The notes beneath the pieces are model-generated. The model ran no database searches and was not told where the DNA came from. It was given only the letters and a program-made list of their open reading frames with translations. Source: Thermoanaerobaculaceae bacterium (GTDB lineage Bacteria; Acidobacteriota; UBA4820). From it: a stretch of DNA of 13,080 bases. The position numbers were made by a program, and so were the translations under genes. Positions 6,454-13,080 of this stretch are shown here, one piece after another (within the stretch, counting starts at the first letter, position 1; every line of letters starts with the position of its first letter). The stretch spans positions 1 to 13,080 of the forward strand of contig JAAZNT010000135.1 of the NCBI GenBank assembly GCA_012798145.1, written 5' to 3'.

Positions 6454-7755
6454 TTATCCTTTTCTTTTTTTCCACATATCAAGCCATTCTTTGATTTTCT
6501 TTTCGTAGCCGGTTTCTTTTGGGAAATAATATTTTCTTCCTTTTAATTCCAGCGGAAGGCACTCCATATTGGCTATCCCCTTTTCCTCGTCGTGTGCGTA
6601 AATGTAATCTTTGCCATAACCCAACTCCTCCATCAACTTTGTCGGTGCGTTTCTCAAATGAAGTGGGACGGGAAATCTCTTTCCCTTTTTTAGATCGCTT
6701 TTGACTTCCGAAGCAGCAATATAAAGAGAGTTCGATTTGGGGCAGGCGCAAAGAAAGACAACTGTCTGGGCAAGCGCAAGATCGCACTCCGGCATACCCA
6801 AAAAGTCAACCGCCTCTTTTGCTGAGAGAGCCAACCTTAAGGCAACCGGGTCTGCGTTTCCTACATCTTCAATAGCGACCCTTACAAGTCTTCTTGCTAT
6901 GTATAAAGGGTCTTCCCCTCCTTCAAGCATTCTGTAAAGATAATATAATGCTGCGTCGGGGTCGGAGTTTCTTATTGATTTGTGCATTGCGCTTATTAAA
7001 TTGTAATGCTCCTCGCCGCTTCTGTCATAAACAATTTTACTTTTAGAAAGCCATTTTACAACAGATTCGGGATCTCTTCTCCTGTTTTTCGGATAGTGTA
7101 AAATATATGATTCAAGGGCATTTAAGGCAAATCTTGCATCTCCAGAAGATATTTCGGCAAAAGTTTCAAGCAATTTGTCTTCAACTTTTTCCTCAATAGA
7201 TTCCTTTATTTTTTCATCTTTTTCAAGCGCATTTATTAGGATTTTTTTTATTGATTCTTTTGAAAGGGGAGGGATCACTACAACCTGACATCTGCTTAAA
7301 AGCGCTTCCGTAAGGTGAAAAGAAGGATTTTCAGTTGTCGTTCCAAGCAAAACAACAGAACCTTCCTCAAGGTACGGCAGAAAAGCGTCCTGCTGCGCCC
7401 TGTTGTATCTATGGATTTCATCAATAAAAAGCAAGGTGCTTTTTCCACCTTCTTCCCAATCTCTTTTGGCTTTTCCCATAACCTCTTTCACTTCTTTTAT
7501 TGAAGAAAGGCCTGCCGAAATTGAAGAAAAATGGTTTTTCGTCTTCTTAGAGATTATTCTCGCTATGGTGGTTTTTCCGCTTCCCGCGGGCCCCCAAAGA
7601 ATTGAAGAAGACAGCGAATCTTTCCTTATTTGAGAACCAAAGGGAGTGTTTTCTCCCACAATGGACTCAAGCCCTACAAGGTCTTCAAAATTAAAAGGCC
7701 TGACCCTCTCTGAAAGAGGGGCAGGCCCTTTGGACTTGCCAAAAAGTTCTGTCAT
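6454..7755 (-). CDS. rarA: Replication-associated recombination protein A (RarA/MgsA), AAA+ ATPase
   Basis: The 433-residue protein is a clamp-loader-like AAA+ ATPase that acts at stalled or gapped replication forks with SSB. Visible motifs are Walker A GPAGSGKT (55-62), Walker B LLFIDE (108-113) with IHRYNRAQQDAFLP following, sensor 1 around GTTTENPSF (138-146), and the arginine finger in LSRC (R155). The C-terminal tetramerisation region is complete (YRMLEGGEDPLYIARRLVR, AIEDVGNADP, LRNAPTKLMEELGYGKDYIYAHD). Length is normal for bacterial RarA. Its ATG at 7755 lies 12 nt after the rplQ stop without a good Shine-Dalgarno in the gap; the nearest GAGGAG (7774-7779) is 18 nt away, so translation may depend on coupling to rplQ. 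It looks like the last gene of the ribosomal operon and converges on the ferritin-CCC1 gene. Confidence 0.95.
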   Translation of the reverse strand: MTELFGKSKGPAPLSERVRPFNFEDLVGLESIVGENTPFGSQIRKDSLSSSILWGPAGSGKTTIARIISKKTKNHFSSISAGLSSIKEVKEVMGKAKRDWEEGGKSTLLFIDEIHRYNRAQQDAFLPYLEEGSVVLLGTTTENPSFHLTEALLSRCQVVVIPPLSKESIKKILINALEKDEKIKESIEEKVEDKLLETFAEISSGDARFALNALESYILHYPKNRRRDPESVVKWLSKSKIVYDRSGEEHYNLISAMHKSIRNSDPDAALYYLYRMLEGGEDPLYIARRLVRVAIEDVGNADPVALRLALSAKEAVDFLGMPECDLALAQTVVFLCACPKSNSLYIAASEVKSDLKKGKRFPVPLHLRNAPTKLMEELGYGKDYIYAHDEEKGIANMECLPLELKGRKYYFPKETGYEKKIKEWLDMWKKRKG

Positions 7756-7767
7756 TTGGAAAAAGTT

Positions 7768-8328
7768 TTATTTCTCCTCATCTTTTGTTTCAGCAGTTTG
7801 TTCTGTCGCTTCGCTTTTTTCCTCTTTAGCATTTGATTCGGAACTATCCTGCGAAGCAGTTTCTTTTGTCTCTTTTGGGCTTTCTTCTGTGATTTCCGCT
7901 TTTTGTTCCGCTGGAGTTTCTGTTTTTTCTTTTTTCTTTGTCTTTTTCTTTGTCTTGTCTTCAAATTTCGGCTCTCTGCCGACAAGTTCAATTATCGCCT
8001 CTTCGGCGTTGTCGCCTTTTCTAAAGCCAGCCTTTATGATTCTTGTGTATCCTCCGGGCCTTTGGGCATTTAGTGGTCCAATTGTGGCAAAAAGTTTTTT
8101 TAGCGCTTCAGGATCAGAAATATCTTTGGCTGCGATTCTCCTTGCGTGGAGAGTGTCTTTTTTGGCAAGCGTTATGAGTTTTTCAACAAATCTTCTCAAC
8201 TCCTTCGCCTTGGCAACCGTAGTTTTAATCCTGTCTTTTTTAATCAAACTGATCGCTTGATTTCTCAAAAGAGCAATTCTGTGTTCGGTAGTCCTTCCAA
8301 GTTTTCTGTGGTCGATATTATGGCGCAT
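7768..8328 (-). CDS. rplQ: 50S ribosomal protein L17 with long charged C-terminal tail
   Basis: Residues 1-118 are a standard L17, which sits near the exit side of the large subunit: MRHNIDHRKLGRTTEHR at the start, AKELRRFVEKLITLAK in the middle, and GGYTRIIKAGFRKGDNAEEAIIELV at the end of the core. About 68 extra residues follow (119-186), first a lysine run (KKKTKKKEK near 127-135), then a low-complexity Glu/Lys/Thr/Ser/Ala stretch. E. coli L17 has 127 residues. The tail should be disordered. The gene follows rpoA by 10 nt with GAGG as ribosome site and precedes rarA by 12 nt, the usual rpoA-rplQ order. Confidence 0.97.
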   Translation of the reverse strand: MRHNIDHRKLGRTTEHRIALLRNQAISLIKKDRIKTTVAKAKELRRFVEKLITLAKKDTLHARRIAAKDISDPEALKKLFATIGPLNAQRPGGYTRIIKAGFRKGDNAEEAIIELVGREPKFEDKTKKKTKKKEKTETPAEQKAEITEESPKETKETASQDSSESNAKEEKSEATEQTAETKDEEK

Positions 8329-8338
8329 TTTAAACCTC

Positions 8339-9301
8339 TTAAACTTTCATTCCAAGCGTAAGATTCAAATTTTCAAGAAATTCGTTTATTTCGGTAAGGG
8401 CTTTCTGTCCTATGTTTCTGCCTTTCATAATGTCGTTTTCTGTTAGTTTGACAAGGTCTTTAACCGTTTTTACTCCCAATTCTTCAAGAGCGTTTTGAAC
8501 TCTTTTGCTTAAATCTTGTTCCGCTATTTTGAGAGATAAAACTTTGCTCAAATCTGTTTTAATCTTTTTTGGCTTTGGAGCAGGCTCTTGAGACTTTTCA
8601 TCAACTGCGTTCTCTTCATTTATCTTCCCAAAAAGGGAAAGGTGTTCAGAGAGAAGTTCTGACGCTTTTTTCAATGCTTCTTGGGGATGGATCGTTCCAT
8701 TTGTCCAAATCTCCAACTTTAATCTGTCGTAGTCTGTCAACTCTCCCACCCTTGTTTGTGTAACTTCAAAATTGACTTTGGTGACGGGGTTGTAGATGGC
8801 GTCAATAGGAACGAAGAGCGGGTCATCTGTTTTGTTAAGTTCTGAAGGGACATAACCTCTTCCTTTGTTGACGATCATTTTCATATCAAGAGAACCCTCT
8901 TCGTTGACGGTCGCTATGTGTAGGTCATTGTTGACAATTTCAATGTTTGAATCGTGCTGAATATCTCCCGCCTTTACATTTGCAGGCCCCTTCACTTTGA
9001 GTTTTATAATCTGGGGCTCATCGCTGTGGTTTATCAAATGGATTCCTTTTATGTTCAAGATGATGTCTGTAACATCCTCCTTTACACCGGAAATGGAGGT
9101 GAACTCGTGGAGAACCCCATTGATTTGCACCGCAGTTACAGCGCTTCCTTCAATGGAAGAAAGAAGAACCCTTCTTAAAGCGTTTCCTAAGGTTGTCCCC
9201 CATCCTCTTTCAAGCGGTTGCAACACAAACTCTCCGTAAGTATTGGCAAGGGTCTTTATATTGCACTCAACAGCATCAGGTTTAATAAATGGCTGTGTCA
9301 T
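8339..9301 (-). CDS. rpoA: DNA-directed RNA polymerase subunit alpha
   Basis: The 320-residue subunit has both domains. The N-terminal assembly domain (about 1-230) shows FVLQPLERGWGTTLGNALRR VLLSS and the DYDRLKLEIWTNGTIHP region, which dimerises and docks beta and beta'. After a charged linker (about 235-255), the C-terminal domain keeps the DNA-contact residues matching E. coli R265, N268, G296 and K298 (SKRVQNAL and NIGQKALTEI); the S299 position is alanine. It ends with LTLGMKV, as usual. This subunit therefore should still recognise UP elements and activators. AAGGAA precedes the ATG at 9301. It lies between rpsD and rplQ in the standard alpha-operon order. Confidence 0.98.
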   Translation of the reverse strand: MTQPFIKPDAVECNIKTLANTYGEFVLQPLERGWGTTLGNALRRVLLSSIEGSAVTAVQINGVLHEFTSISGVKEDVTDIILNIKGIHLINHSDEPQIIKLKVKGPANVKAGDIQHDSNIEIVNNDLHIATVNEEGSLDMKMIVNKGRGYVPSELNKTDDPLFVPIDAIYNPVTKVNFEVTQTRVGELTDYDRLKLEIWTNGTIHPQEALKKASELLSEHLSLFGKINEENAVDEKSQEPAPKPKKIKTDLSKVLSLKIAEQDLSKRVQNALEELGVKTVKDLVKLTENDIMKGRNIGQKALTEINEFLENLNLTLGMKV

Positions 9302-9316
9302 CGGCGTTCCTTTCCT

Positions 9317-9333
9317 TGAATTAAAAAATTCAA
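9317..9333 (-). other. A/U-rich hairpin between rpsD and rpoA
   Basis: TTGAATT (9317-9323) and AATTCAA (9327-9333) form a 7-bp inverted repeat with a short A/T loop, immediately after the rpsD stop and just before the rpoA ribosome site. It is weak (mostly A-U pairs) and not followed by a T-tract, so it is not a convincing terminator. It could be a processing or mRNA-stability element. Confidence 0.3.
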
Positions 9334-9960
9334 TTACTTAGAGTAAAGTTCAACAATAAGCTGTTCGTTAATCGGATAGAGTATGTCGCTTCTTTTTGGC
9401 TCTCTTAAAACTCTTCCTTTGAAACTCTCTGAATCAAGTTCAAGCCATTCTGGAACTCCTCTGCCTTTCGCCGAACCTATCGCCTGTTCCACAAAAGGAT
9501 TCTTTGCCGCTTTTGGAGTAACAGTAATTTCATCCGCGGGCTTTACCTGATAGTTCGGGACATCCACTTTTCTACCGTTGACGAGGACTGATCCGTGTGA
9601 AACAAGTTGCCTCGCCTGCGGGCGGGAAGTTGCAAAGCCAAGTCTGTAAACTACATTGTCAAGTCTTCTTTCCAAAAGGGTCAAAAGAATTTCACCAGTG
9701 ATTCCTTTCTTTAAAGACGCCTTCTTGAAATAGTTTCTAAACTGTCTTTCAAGAATCCCGTAAATTCTTTTCACTTTCTGTTTTTCTCTGAGTTGCGCTC
9801 CGTAGCCAATTACTCTGCCTCTTCTTTTTCCGTGCTGCCCCGGCGGAACATTTCTTTTTTCAAGAGCGCACTTTTCTTTAAAGCACCTGTCTCCCTTTAG
9901 GAAAAGTTTCTCGCCTTCTCGGCGGCATAGACGACATACTGATTGGTGATATCTTGCCAA
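9334..9960 (-). CDS. rpsD: 30S ribosomal protein S4 (zinc-binding C+ form)
   Basis: The 208-residue protein is a primary 16S rRNA-binding assembly protein. It has the N-terminal zinc motif C9-x2-C12-x13-C26-x4-C31, which marks the C+ paralogue type, followed by NVPPGQHGKRRGR and the S4 RNA-binding domain (LLERRLDNVVYRLGFATSRPQARQLVSHGSVLVNGRKVDVP, roughly 90-130). The start is TTG at 9960: AAAGGAGG lies five bases upstream and the product then begins MARYHQSVC as the family does. S4 autoregulates this operon in E. coli and B. subtilis, but I see no recognisable leader for it here. It lies 16 nt after rpsK and 32 nt before rpoA. Confidence 0.98.
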   Translation of the reverse strand: MARYHQSVCRLCRREGEKLFLKGDRCFKEKCALEKRNVPPGQHGKRRGRVIGYGAQLREKQKVKRIYGILERQFRNYFKKASLKKGITGEILLTLLERRLDNVVYRLGFATSRPQARQLVSHGSVLVNGRKVDVPNYQVKPADEITVTPKAAKNPFVEQAIGSAKGRGVPEWLELDSESFKGRVLREPKRSDILYPINEQLIVELYSK

Positions 9961-9965
9961 GTGAA

Positions 9966-9973
9966 CCTCCTTT
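9966..9973 (-). promoter_or_regulatory. Strong Shine-Dalgarno fixing a TTG start for rpsD
   Basis: AAAGGAGG on the minus strand ends five bases before TTG at 9960. No ATG or GTG fits both this spacing and the conserved S4 N-terminus, so TTG is the start. Confidence 0.85.
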
Positions 9974-9976
9974 TAC

Positions 9977-10369
9977 TTATACTCTTCTTCTTTTTGGGGG
10001 ACGGCATCCGTTATGGGGTATAGGGGTGATGTCCCTGAGCGATCTAATCTTTATTCCCGTCGCCTGAATAGCTCTAATAGCCGATTCTCTTCCGCTTCCC
10101 GGTCCTTGAATGTAAATATCCGCCTCTCTCAAGCCGTTCTCAATCGCCTTGTCTGCTGCATTTTTCGCTGCAACCTGAGCGGCAAAGGGCGTTCCCTTTT
10201 TTGTCCCCTTAAAGCCGGAGCCGCCAGCAGTAGCCCAGCAAATTGTTCCGCCTTCAAGGTCGGTAACCGTCACTATCGTGTTATTGAAAGATGCGCTGAT
10301 ATAAATTCTACCCTGAGGGATATTTTTCTTTTCTTTTTTTGGCGCTCTTTTTGCTGAAGGTTTTGCCAT
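9977..10369 (-). CDS. rpsK: 30S ribosomal protein S11
   Basis: The 130-residue platform protein binds 16S rRNA near the mRNA exit channel. It has a lysine-rich leader (about 1-20) and then the classic core: GRIYISASFNNTIVTVTDLEG, WATAGGSGFKGTKKGTPFAAQ, IQGPGSGRESAIRAIQATG, and the closing ITPIPHNGCRPPKRRRV. AAGGAG lies five bases before the ATG at 10369. It is 18 nt downstream of rpsM and directly upstream of rpsD, the normal rpsM-rpsK-rpsD-rpoA order. Confidence 0.98.
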   Translation of the reverse strand: MAKPSAKRAPKKEKKNIPQGRIYISASFNNTIVTVTDLEGGTICWATAGGSGFKGTKKGTPFAAQVAAKNAADKAIENGLREADIYIQGPGSGRESAIRAIQATGIKIRSLRDITPIPHNGCRPPKRRRV

Positions 10370-10387
10370 TTTATCTCCTTCCTTCCA

Positions 10388-10765
10388 TTACTTAGTCACT
10401 TTTTTCTTGCCCGCAATCGCTCTTCTTGGGCCTTTATGGGTTCTTGCGTTTGTGTGAGTCCTTTGGCCTCTAACGGGAAGTCCAGCCTTGTGCCTTAAGC
10501 CGCGGTAGCACTGAATATCCATAAGACGTCTTATGTCAATTTGAATTTTTTTTCTTAAATCGCCTTCAACTTCTCCGCCTTCCTGAATGGCTTTTCTTAT
10601 TTTACTGACCTGATCTTCTGTAAGGTCTTTTACTCTTATGTTCGGGTCAACTTCGTCAATTTTAAGAATCTCGTTCGCCTTCGCTCTGCCTATGCCAAAA
10701 ATGTAGGTCAGACCGATTTCAATTCTTTTGTTGAGCGGTAAATCAACACCAGCAATTCTCGCCAC
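10388..10765 (-). CDS. rpsM: 30S ribosomal protein S13
   Basis: The 125-residue head protein contacts S19, the P-site tRNA and intersubunit bridges. It begins MARIAGVDLPLNKRIEIGLT, has IFGIGRAKANEIL (helix-hairpin-helix type, about 23-35) and closes with LRHKAGLPVRGQRTHTNART and a basic tail (GKKKVTK), as in other bacteria. The start codon is GTG at 10765, supported by GGAGG seven bases upstream (10773-10777), which overlaps the end of rpmJ. Length is normal. Confidence 0.98.
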   Translation of the reverse strand: MARIAGVDLPLNKRIEIGLTYIFGIGRAKANEILKIDEVDPNIRVKDLTEDQVSKIRKAIQEGGEVEGDLRKKIQIDIRRLMDIQCYRGLRHKAGLPVRGQRTHTNARTHKGPRRAIAGKKKVTK

Positions 10766-10777
10766 TTTTACACCTCC

Positions 10778-10891
10778 CTAACCTTGACGCTGCTTGTGCT
10801 TAGGGTTTTCACAGATCACCCTAATCACGCCTTTTCTTTTGATTATTTTGCATTTTGGACAGATCTTTTTAACAGACGCTCTTACTTTCAT
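10778..10891 (-). CDS. rpmJ: 50S ribosomal protein L36
   Basis: This 37-residue protein is the zinc-ribbon L36 of the large subunit. The reading from ATG at 10891 is MKVRASVKKICPKCKIIKRK and continues GVIRVICENPKHKQRQG to a TAG at 10778-10780. The three cysteines (11, 14, 27) and the histidine at 32 are the zinc ligands of the C+ form. CGGAGT precedes the start. The stop codon touches the rpsM ribosome-binding site, and infA ends 11 nt upstream. The position between infA and rpsM is the standard one. Confidence 0.97.
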   Translation of the reverse strand: MKVRASVKKICPKCKIIKRKGVIRVICENPKHKQRQG

Positions 10892-10902
10892 TTTAGACTC
10901 CG

Positions 10903-11124
10903 TTAATTTTTAAACCTATAAACAATTCTTCCCCTATTCAAATCATAGGGCGACATTTCAACCAAAATTTGATCTCCCGGCAATATCCTTATGTAGTTCT
11001 TGCGCATTTTTCCAGAAATGTGGGCTAAAACCCTATGCCCGTTCTCAAGTTCCACTCTGAACATTGCGTTGGGCAGGGCTTCTTTGACAACCGCTTTCAT
11101 CTGGATCACATCATCTTTGCTCAT
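10903..11124 (-). CDS. infA: Translation initiation factor IF-1
   Basis: This 73-residue single OB-fold protein occupies the A site of the 30S subunit during initiation. It has the family landmarks MKAVVKEALPNAMFRVELEN, GHRVLAHISGKMRKNYIRIL, PGDQILVEMSPYDLNRGRI and the basic end VYRFKN, at the usual length. Its ATG overlaps the map stop codon in an ATGA (11121-11124), so translation is probably coupled to map. A GGGAG lies ten bases upstream, inside the map coding end. Confidence 0.98.
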   Translation of the reverse strand: MSKDDVIQMKAVVKEALPNAMFRVELENGHRVLAHISGKMRKNYIRILPGDQILVEMSPYDLNRGRIVYRFKN

Positions 11125-11873
11125 AAATCAGAAACTCCCAAAATCACCGGACCGTTTTCGGTAACAGCAACGCTGTATTCAAAATGAGCTGATTTCTTTC
11201 CGTCTTTGGTCCTGACGGTCCATCCGTCTTTTTCTACGACGACATCGCTCTTTCCTGCGTTTACCATTGGCTCTATCGCTAAAACCATTCCGCATTTAAT
11301 CGGATAGGTTGGCTTTTCCGCAAAGAAATTTGGAACCTGCGGCTCTTCGTGAAGATTTTTTCCAATTCCATGCCCAACATAATCTCTGACAACTGAAAAC
11401 CCGTTTTTCTCAACATAGTTTTGAACCGCTGTTGAAATATCAGAAACTTTTGCCCCTTCTCTTGCCTCTTTAATCCCAAGAGAAAGGGATTCCTTTGTAA
11501 CACTTATAAGTTTCTTATCTTCTTCCGCGATTTTTCCCACAGGACAGGTTCTTGCCGCGTCGCCGTAATATCCTTGATAAAGAACTCCAAAATCAAGAGA
11601 AACAATGTCTCCCTCTTTCAGTTTTTTTTCTGAGGGGATTCCGTGAACCACTTCGTCATTAACTGAAACGCATAAGGAGGCGGGATAGCCATGGTAATTT
11701 TTAAAGGCGGGAATTCCTCCCTCTTTTATTGTTATTTCTTCGGAAATTTCGTCAAGTTCTTTAGTCTTCATTCCCGGCTTAATGCTCTCCTCAAGAACAT
11801 CAAGAACTTTCAGGACTATTTTGTTAGCCCTGTTCATAATTTCAATTTCTTTCTTGCTCTTAAGGAAAATCAA
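11121..11873 (-). CDS. map: Methionine aminopeptidase, type I
   Basis: The 250-residue enzyme removes the initiator methionine from nascent proteins in the cytoplasm. All metal ligands are in place: D94 (SLDFG), D105 (GDAART), H168 (GHGIG), E201 (AIEPM) and E232 (FEYSV), with the substrate-contact histidines H77 (VVHGIP) and H175 (LHEEPQVPNF). It lacks the N-terminal zinc/SH3 extension, so it is a type Ia short form. The start is TTG at 11873, four bases inside adk (TTGA overlap), with GGAG upstream; starting there gives the usual MIFLKSKKEIEIMNRAN beginning. Its stop overlaps infA in an ATGA. Confidence 0.97.
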   Translation of the reverse strand: MIFLKSKKEIEIMNRANKIVLKVLDVLEESIKPGMKTKELDEISEEITIKEGGIPAFKNYHGYPASLCVSVNDEVVHGIPSEKKLKEGDIVSLDFGVLYQGYYGDAARTCPVGKIAEEDKKLISVTKESLSLGIKEAREGAKVSDISTAVQNYVEKNGFSVVRDYVGHGIGKNLHEEPQVPNFFAEKPTYPIKCGMVLAIEPMVNAGKSDVVVEKDGWTVRTKDGKKSAHFEYSVAVTENGPVILGVSDL

Positions 11874-12523
11874 TTCAATTTCTCCAAAACTTCTTCCAAT
11901 ATTTTTTCTGGAGTTCCATTTCCATTTACTTTTAAAAGTTTATTAAATTTTTCAAAAAAATATATCACTGGTTCTGTTTTTTGATGATAAACCAAAAGTC
12001 TTTGACGGACGGTTTCTTCCTTGTCATCATCCCTCAAAACAAGTTGGTAGCCGCAGTTATCGCAAATAGCGTCCTTCTTTGGAGGATTGCTTACCAAATT
12101 GTAAACCATTCCGCAGTTGGGACAGGATCTTCTATTTTTGAGTCTTTGCACTATCTCGTCATCGGAGACAGAAATCTCGAGCGCAACAACATCGTCAAAA
12201 ATGTTTTTTTCCGAAAGAATCGCTTTCAGGGTTTCAGATTGACTTAAATTCCTCGGATACCCGTCAAGCAAAAACCCTTTATCGCAATCCCTTTCATTCA
12301 ACCTTTCTTTAATTATTTGCTCTAAAAGAGAATCAGAAACAAGTTCCCCTTTTTCCATAACTTGTTTTACTTCCCTTGACAAAGGAGTGTCTTTTTTTAC
12401 AGATTCCCTCAATATATCCCCTGTTGATATGTGGGGGATATCAAGTTTCTCTGAAATCATTTTGGCTTGAGTTCCCTTTCCCGCTCCGGGCGGTCCTAAG
12501 AGAACTATAAACCTTTTACTCAT
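11870..12523 (-). CDS. adk: Adenylate kinase (zinc-LID type)
   Basis: The 217-residue enzyme interconverts ATP + AMP and 2 ADP. It has the P-loop GPPGAGKGT (10-18), HISTGDILRE at the AMP site (31-40), GYPRN (88-92, where most have GFPRT), and a long LID with four cysteines, C134-x2-C137 and C154-x2-C157, which bind zinc in the Gram-positive-like form. The VRQRL segment near 172-176 carries catalytic arginines. The ATG at 12523 overlaps the secY stop by 4 nt (ATGA), so it is likely translationally coupled to secY. It is also coupled to map by a TTGA overlap. Confidence 0.97.
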   Translation of the reverse strand: MSKRFIVLLGPPGAGKGTQAKMISEKLDIPHISTGDILRESVKKDTPLSREVKQVMEKGELVSDSLLEQIIKERLNERDCDKGFLLDGYPRNLSQSETLKAILSEKNIFDDVVALEISVSDDEIVQRLKNRRSCPNCGMVYNLVSNPPKKDAICDNCGYQLVLRDDDKEETVRQRLLVYHQKTEPVIYFFEKFNKLLKVNGNGTPEKILEEVLEKLN

Positions 12524-13080
12524 CCTCTTCTGCCTCTTATCCTCGTTCTTTTTGAGAATCCTTCGTAATGGCGCATAATCAATTGAGATTCAACCTGCTG
12601 AATGGTGTCCATCGCAACACCTACTACGATGAGCAGTGATGTTCCGCCAAAATAAAACTGAACTTTAAATCCGCTCAAAATCCAATCAAGGTGCATAGTC
12701 TTAAAAGAAGATTCTATAAAACTGCCGATCCCCCAAAGGTGGTGGAGCGGTAAACCGCTCATCAGTATTACAGGCAAAATAGCAACAATTATCAGGTAAA
12801 GACATCCTGCAAAAATAAGTTTAGTAAGAGTTTTGTAAAGATATTCAGCAGTGTTTTTGCCGGGTCTTATTCCCGGTATAAACCCGCCATATTTTTTTAG
12901 ATTATCGGCAAGTTCGTCCGGGTTAAAGACTATGCTCATATAGAAGTATGTAAAAATGACAATCAAAACAGCGTAAAGGAAAAGATAAGTTAGCGTCCCA
13001 TAACTCAAATATTCAGATAAGATTCTGACAGCAGCAAATTTCTCAAGGGCTGGAAGTTTAAGGAATGTTGCCGGAAGTCC
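12520..13080 (-). CDS. secY: Protein translocase subunit SecY, C-terminal part (runs off the window)
   Basis: The frame is open to the right edge, so 186 residues of the C-terminal end are visible; the start lies outside. It holds the cytosolic tip loop FNPDELADNLKKYGGFIPGI RPG (fragment residues 52-74) that contacts the ribosome and SecA, membrane helices at about 30-52, 86-106 and 143-160, the conserved FYFGGTSLLIVVGVAMDTIQ, and QVESQLIMRHYEGF with a basic tail (KRTRIRGRRG). The outer loop before the last helix is about 35 residues, much longer than in E. coli. Its stop overlaps the adk start (ATGA). Confidence 0.97.
   Translation of the reverse strand, partial: GLPATFLKLPALEKFAAVRILSEYLSYGTLTYLFLYAVLIVIFTYFYMSIVFNPDELADNLKKYGGFIPGIRPGKNTAEYLYKTLTKLIFAGCLYLIIVAILPVILMSGLPLHHLWGIGSFIESSFKTMHLDWILSGFKVQFYFGGTSLLIVVGVAMDTIQQVESQLIMRHYEGFSKRTRIRGRRG

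Noticed and set aside
7646..8260. 204-codon open frame on the plus strand, antisense to rarA and rplQ
   Set aside because: It is a Ser/Phe-rich reading of the complement of the L17 tail and rarA start, without a ribosome site or family resemblance; the minus-strand genes are certain.
10013..10357. 114-codon plus-strand open frame opposite rpsK
   Set aside because: It is antisense to an unmistakable S11 gene and has no recognisable domain or ribosome site.
13001..13008. A start for SecY at TTG 13008
   Set aside because: The frame is open and SecY-like all the way to 13080, so this is an internal codon; the true start lies beyond the window.
1..13080. CRISPR array, tRNA/rRNA, transposase, phage or toxin-antitoxin genes
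   Set aside because: I found no direct-repeat array, cloverleaf-like segment or matching coding motif on either strand; all sizeable intervals are explained by the listed genes.

Overview
This is an AT-rich, lysine-rich bacterial chromosome segment, almost fully coding, with four blocks of genes. The right half (about 6.45-13.08 kb, all on the minus strand) is the end of a ribosomal protein operon in the order secY'-adk-map-infA-rpmJ-rpsM-rpsK-rpsD-rpoA-rplQ, followed directly by rarA. Having adk and map between secY and infA is typical of Gram-positive bacteria, Acidobacteriota and several deep-branching phyla; E. coli lacks it. S4 carries a four-cysteine zinc motif, adenylate kinase has a zinc-type LID, L17 has a long charged tail, and SecY has an enlarged loop before its last membrane helix. 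With the PATAN/J-like/TPR protein, this fits an Acidobacteriota-like or delta-proteobacteria-like lineage or a related candidate phylum. That placement is a guess.

The left block (1-3.29 kb, plus strand) is a tight operon: the last 20 codons of an unidentified gene, a calcineurin-like metallophosphoesterase, a degenerate CYTH-CHAD protein, and a dehydrogenase of the saccharopine/lysine-6-dehydrogenase family. The genes overlap by 17 and 83 nt. It ends at a strong hairpin that probably terminates transcription in both directions, because a single-cluster [4Fe-4S] ferredoxin gene converges on it from the right.

The ferredoxin gene and the next plus-strand gene are transcribed divergently from a 164-bp spacer holding two near-consensus sigma70-type promoters. 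The plus-strand gene encodes a 595-residue protein that appears to combine a receiver-like N-terminus, a PATAN/DUF4388-type region, a J-like segment without the HPD triad, and TPR repeats. After it comes a ferritin-like/CCC1 (VIT1) membrane protein, probably an iron or manganese transporter. It converges on rarA with only 21 nt between the stop codons and no visible terminator hairpin.

I see no tRNA, rRNA, CRISPR array, insertion sequence, prophage gene or defence system, and no gene-free stretch above 300 bases. Most of the window is housekeeping. The parts most worth a second look are the MPE-CHAD-dehydrogenase operon, in which a Rossmann glycine motif also encodes a polybasic tail in another frame, the PATAN/J/TPR protein, and the extensions on L17 and SecY.
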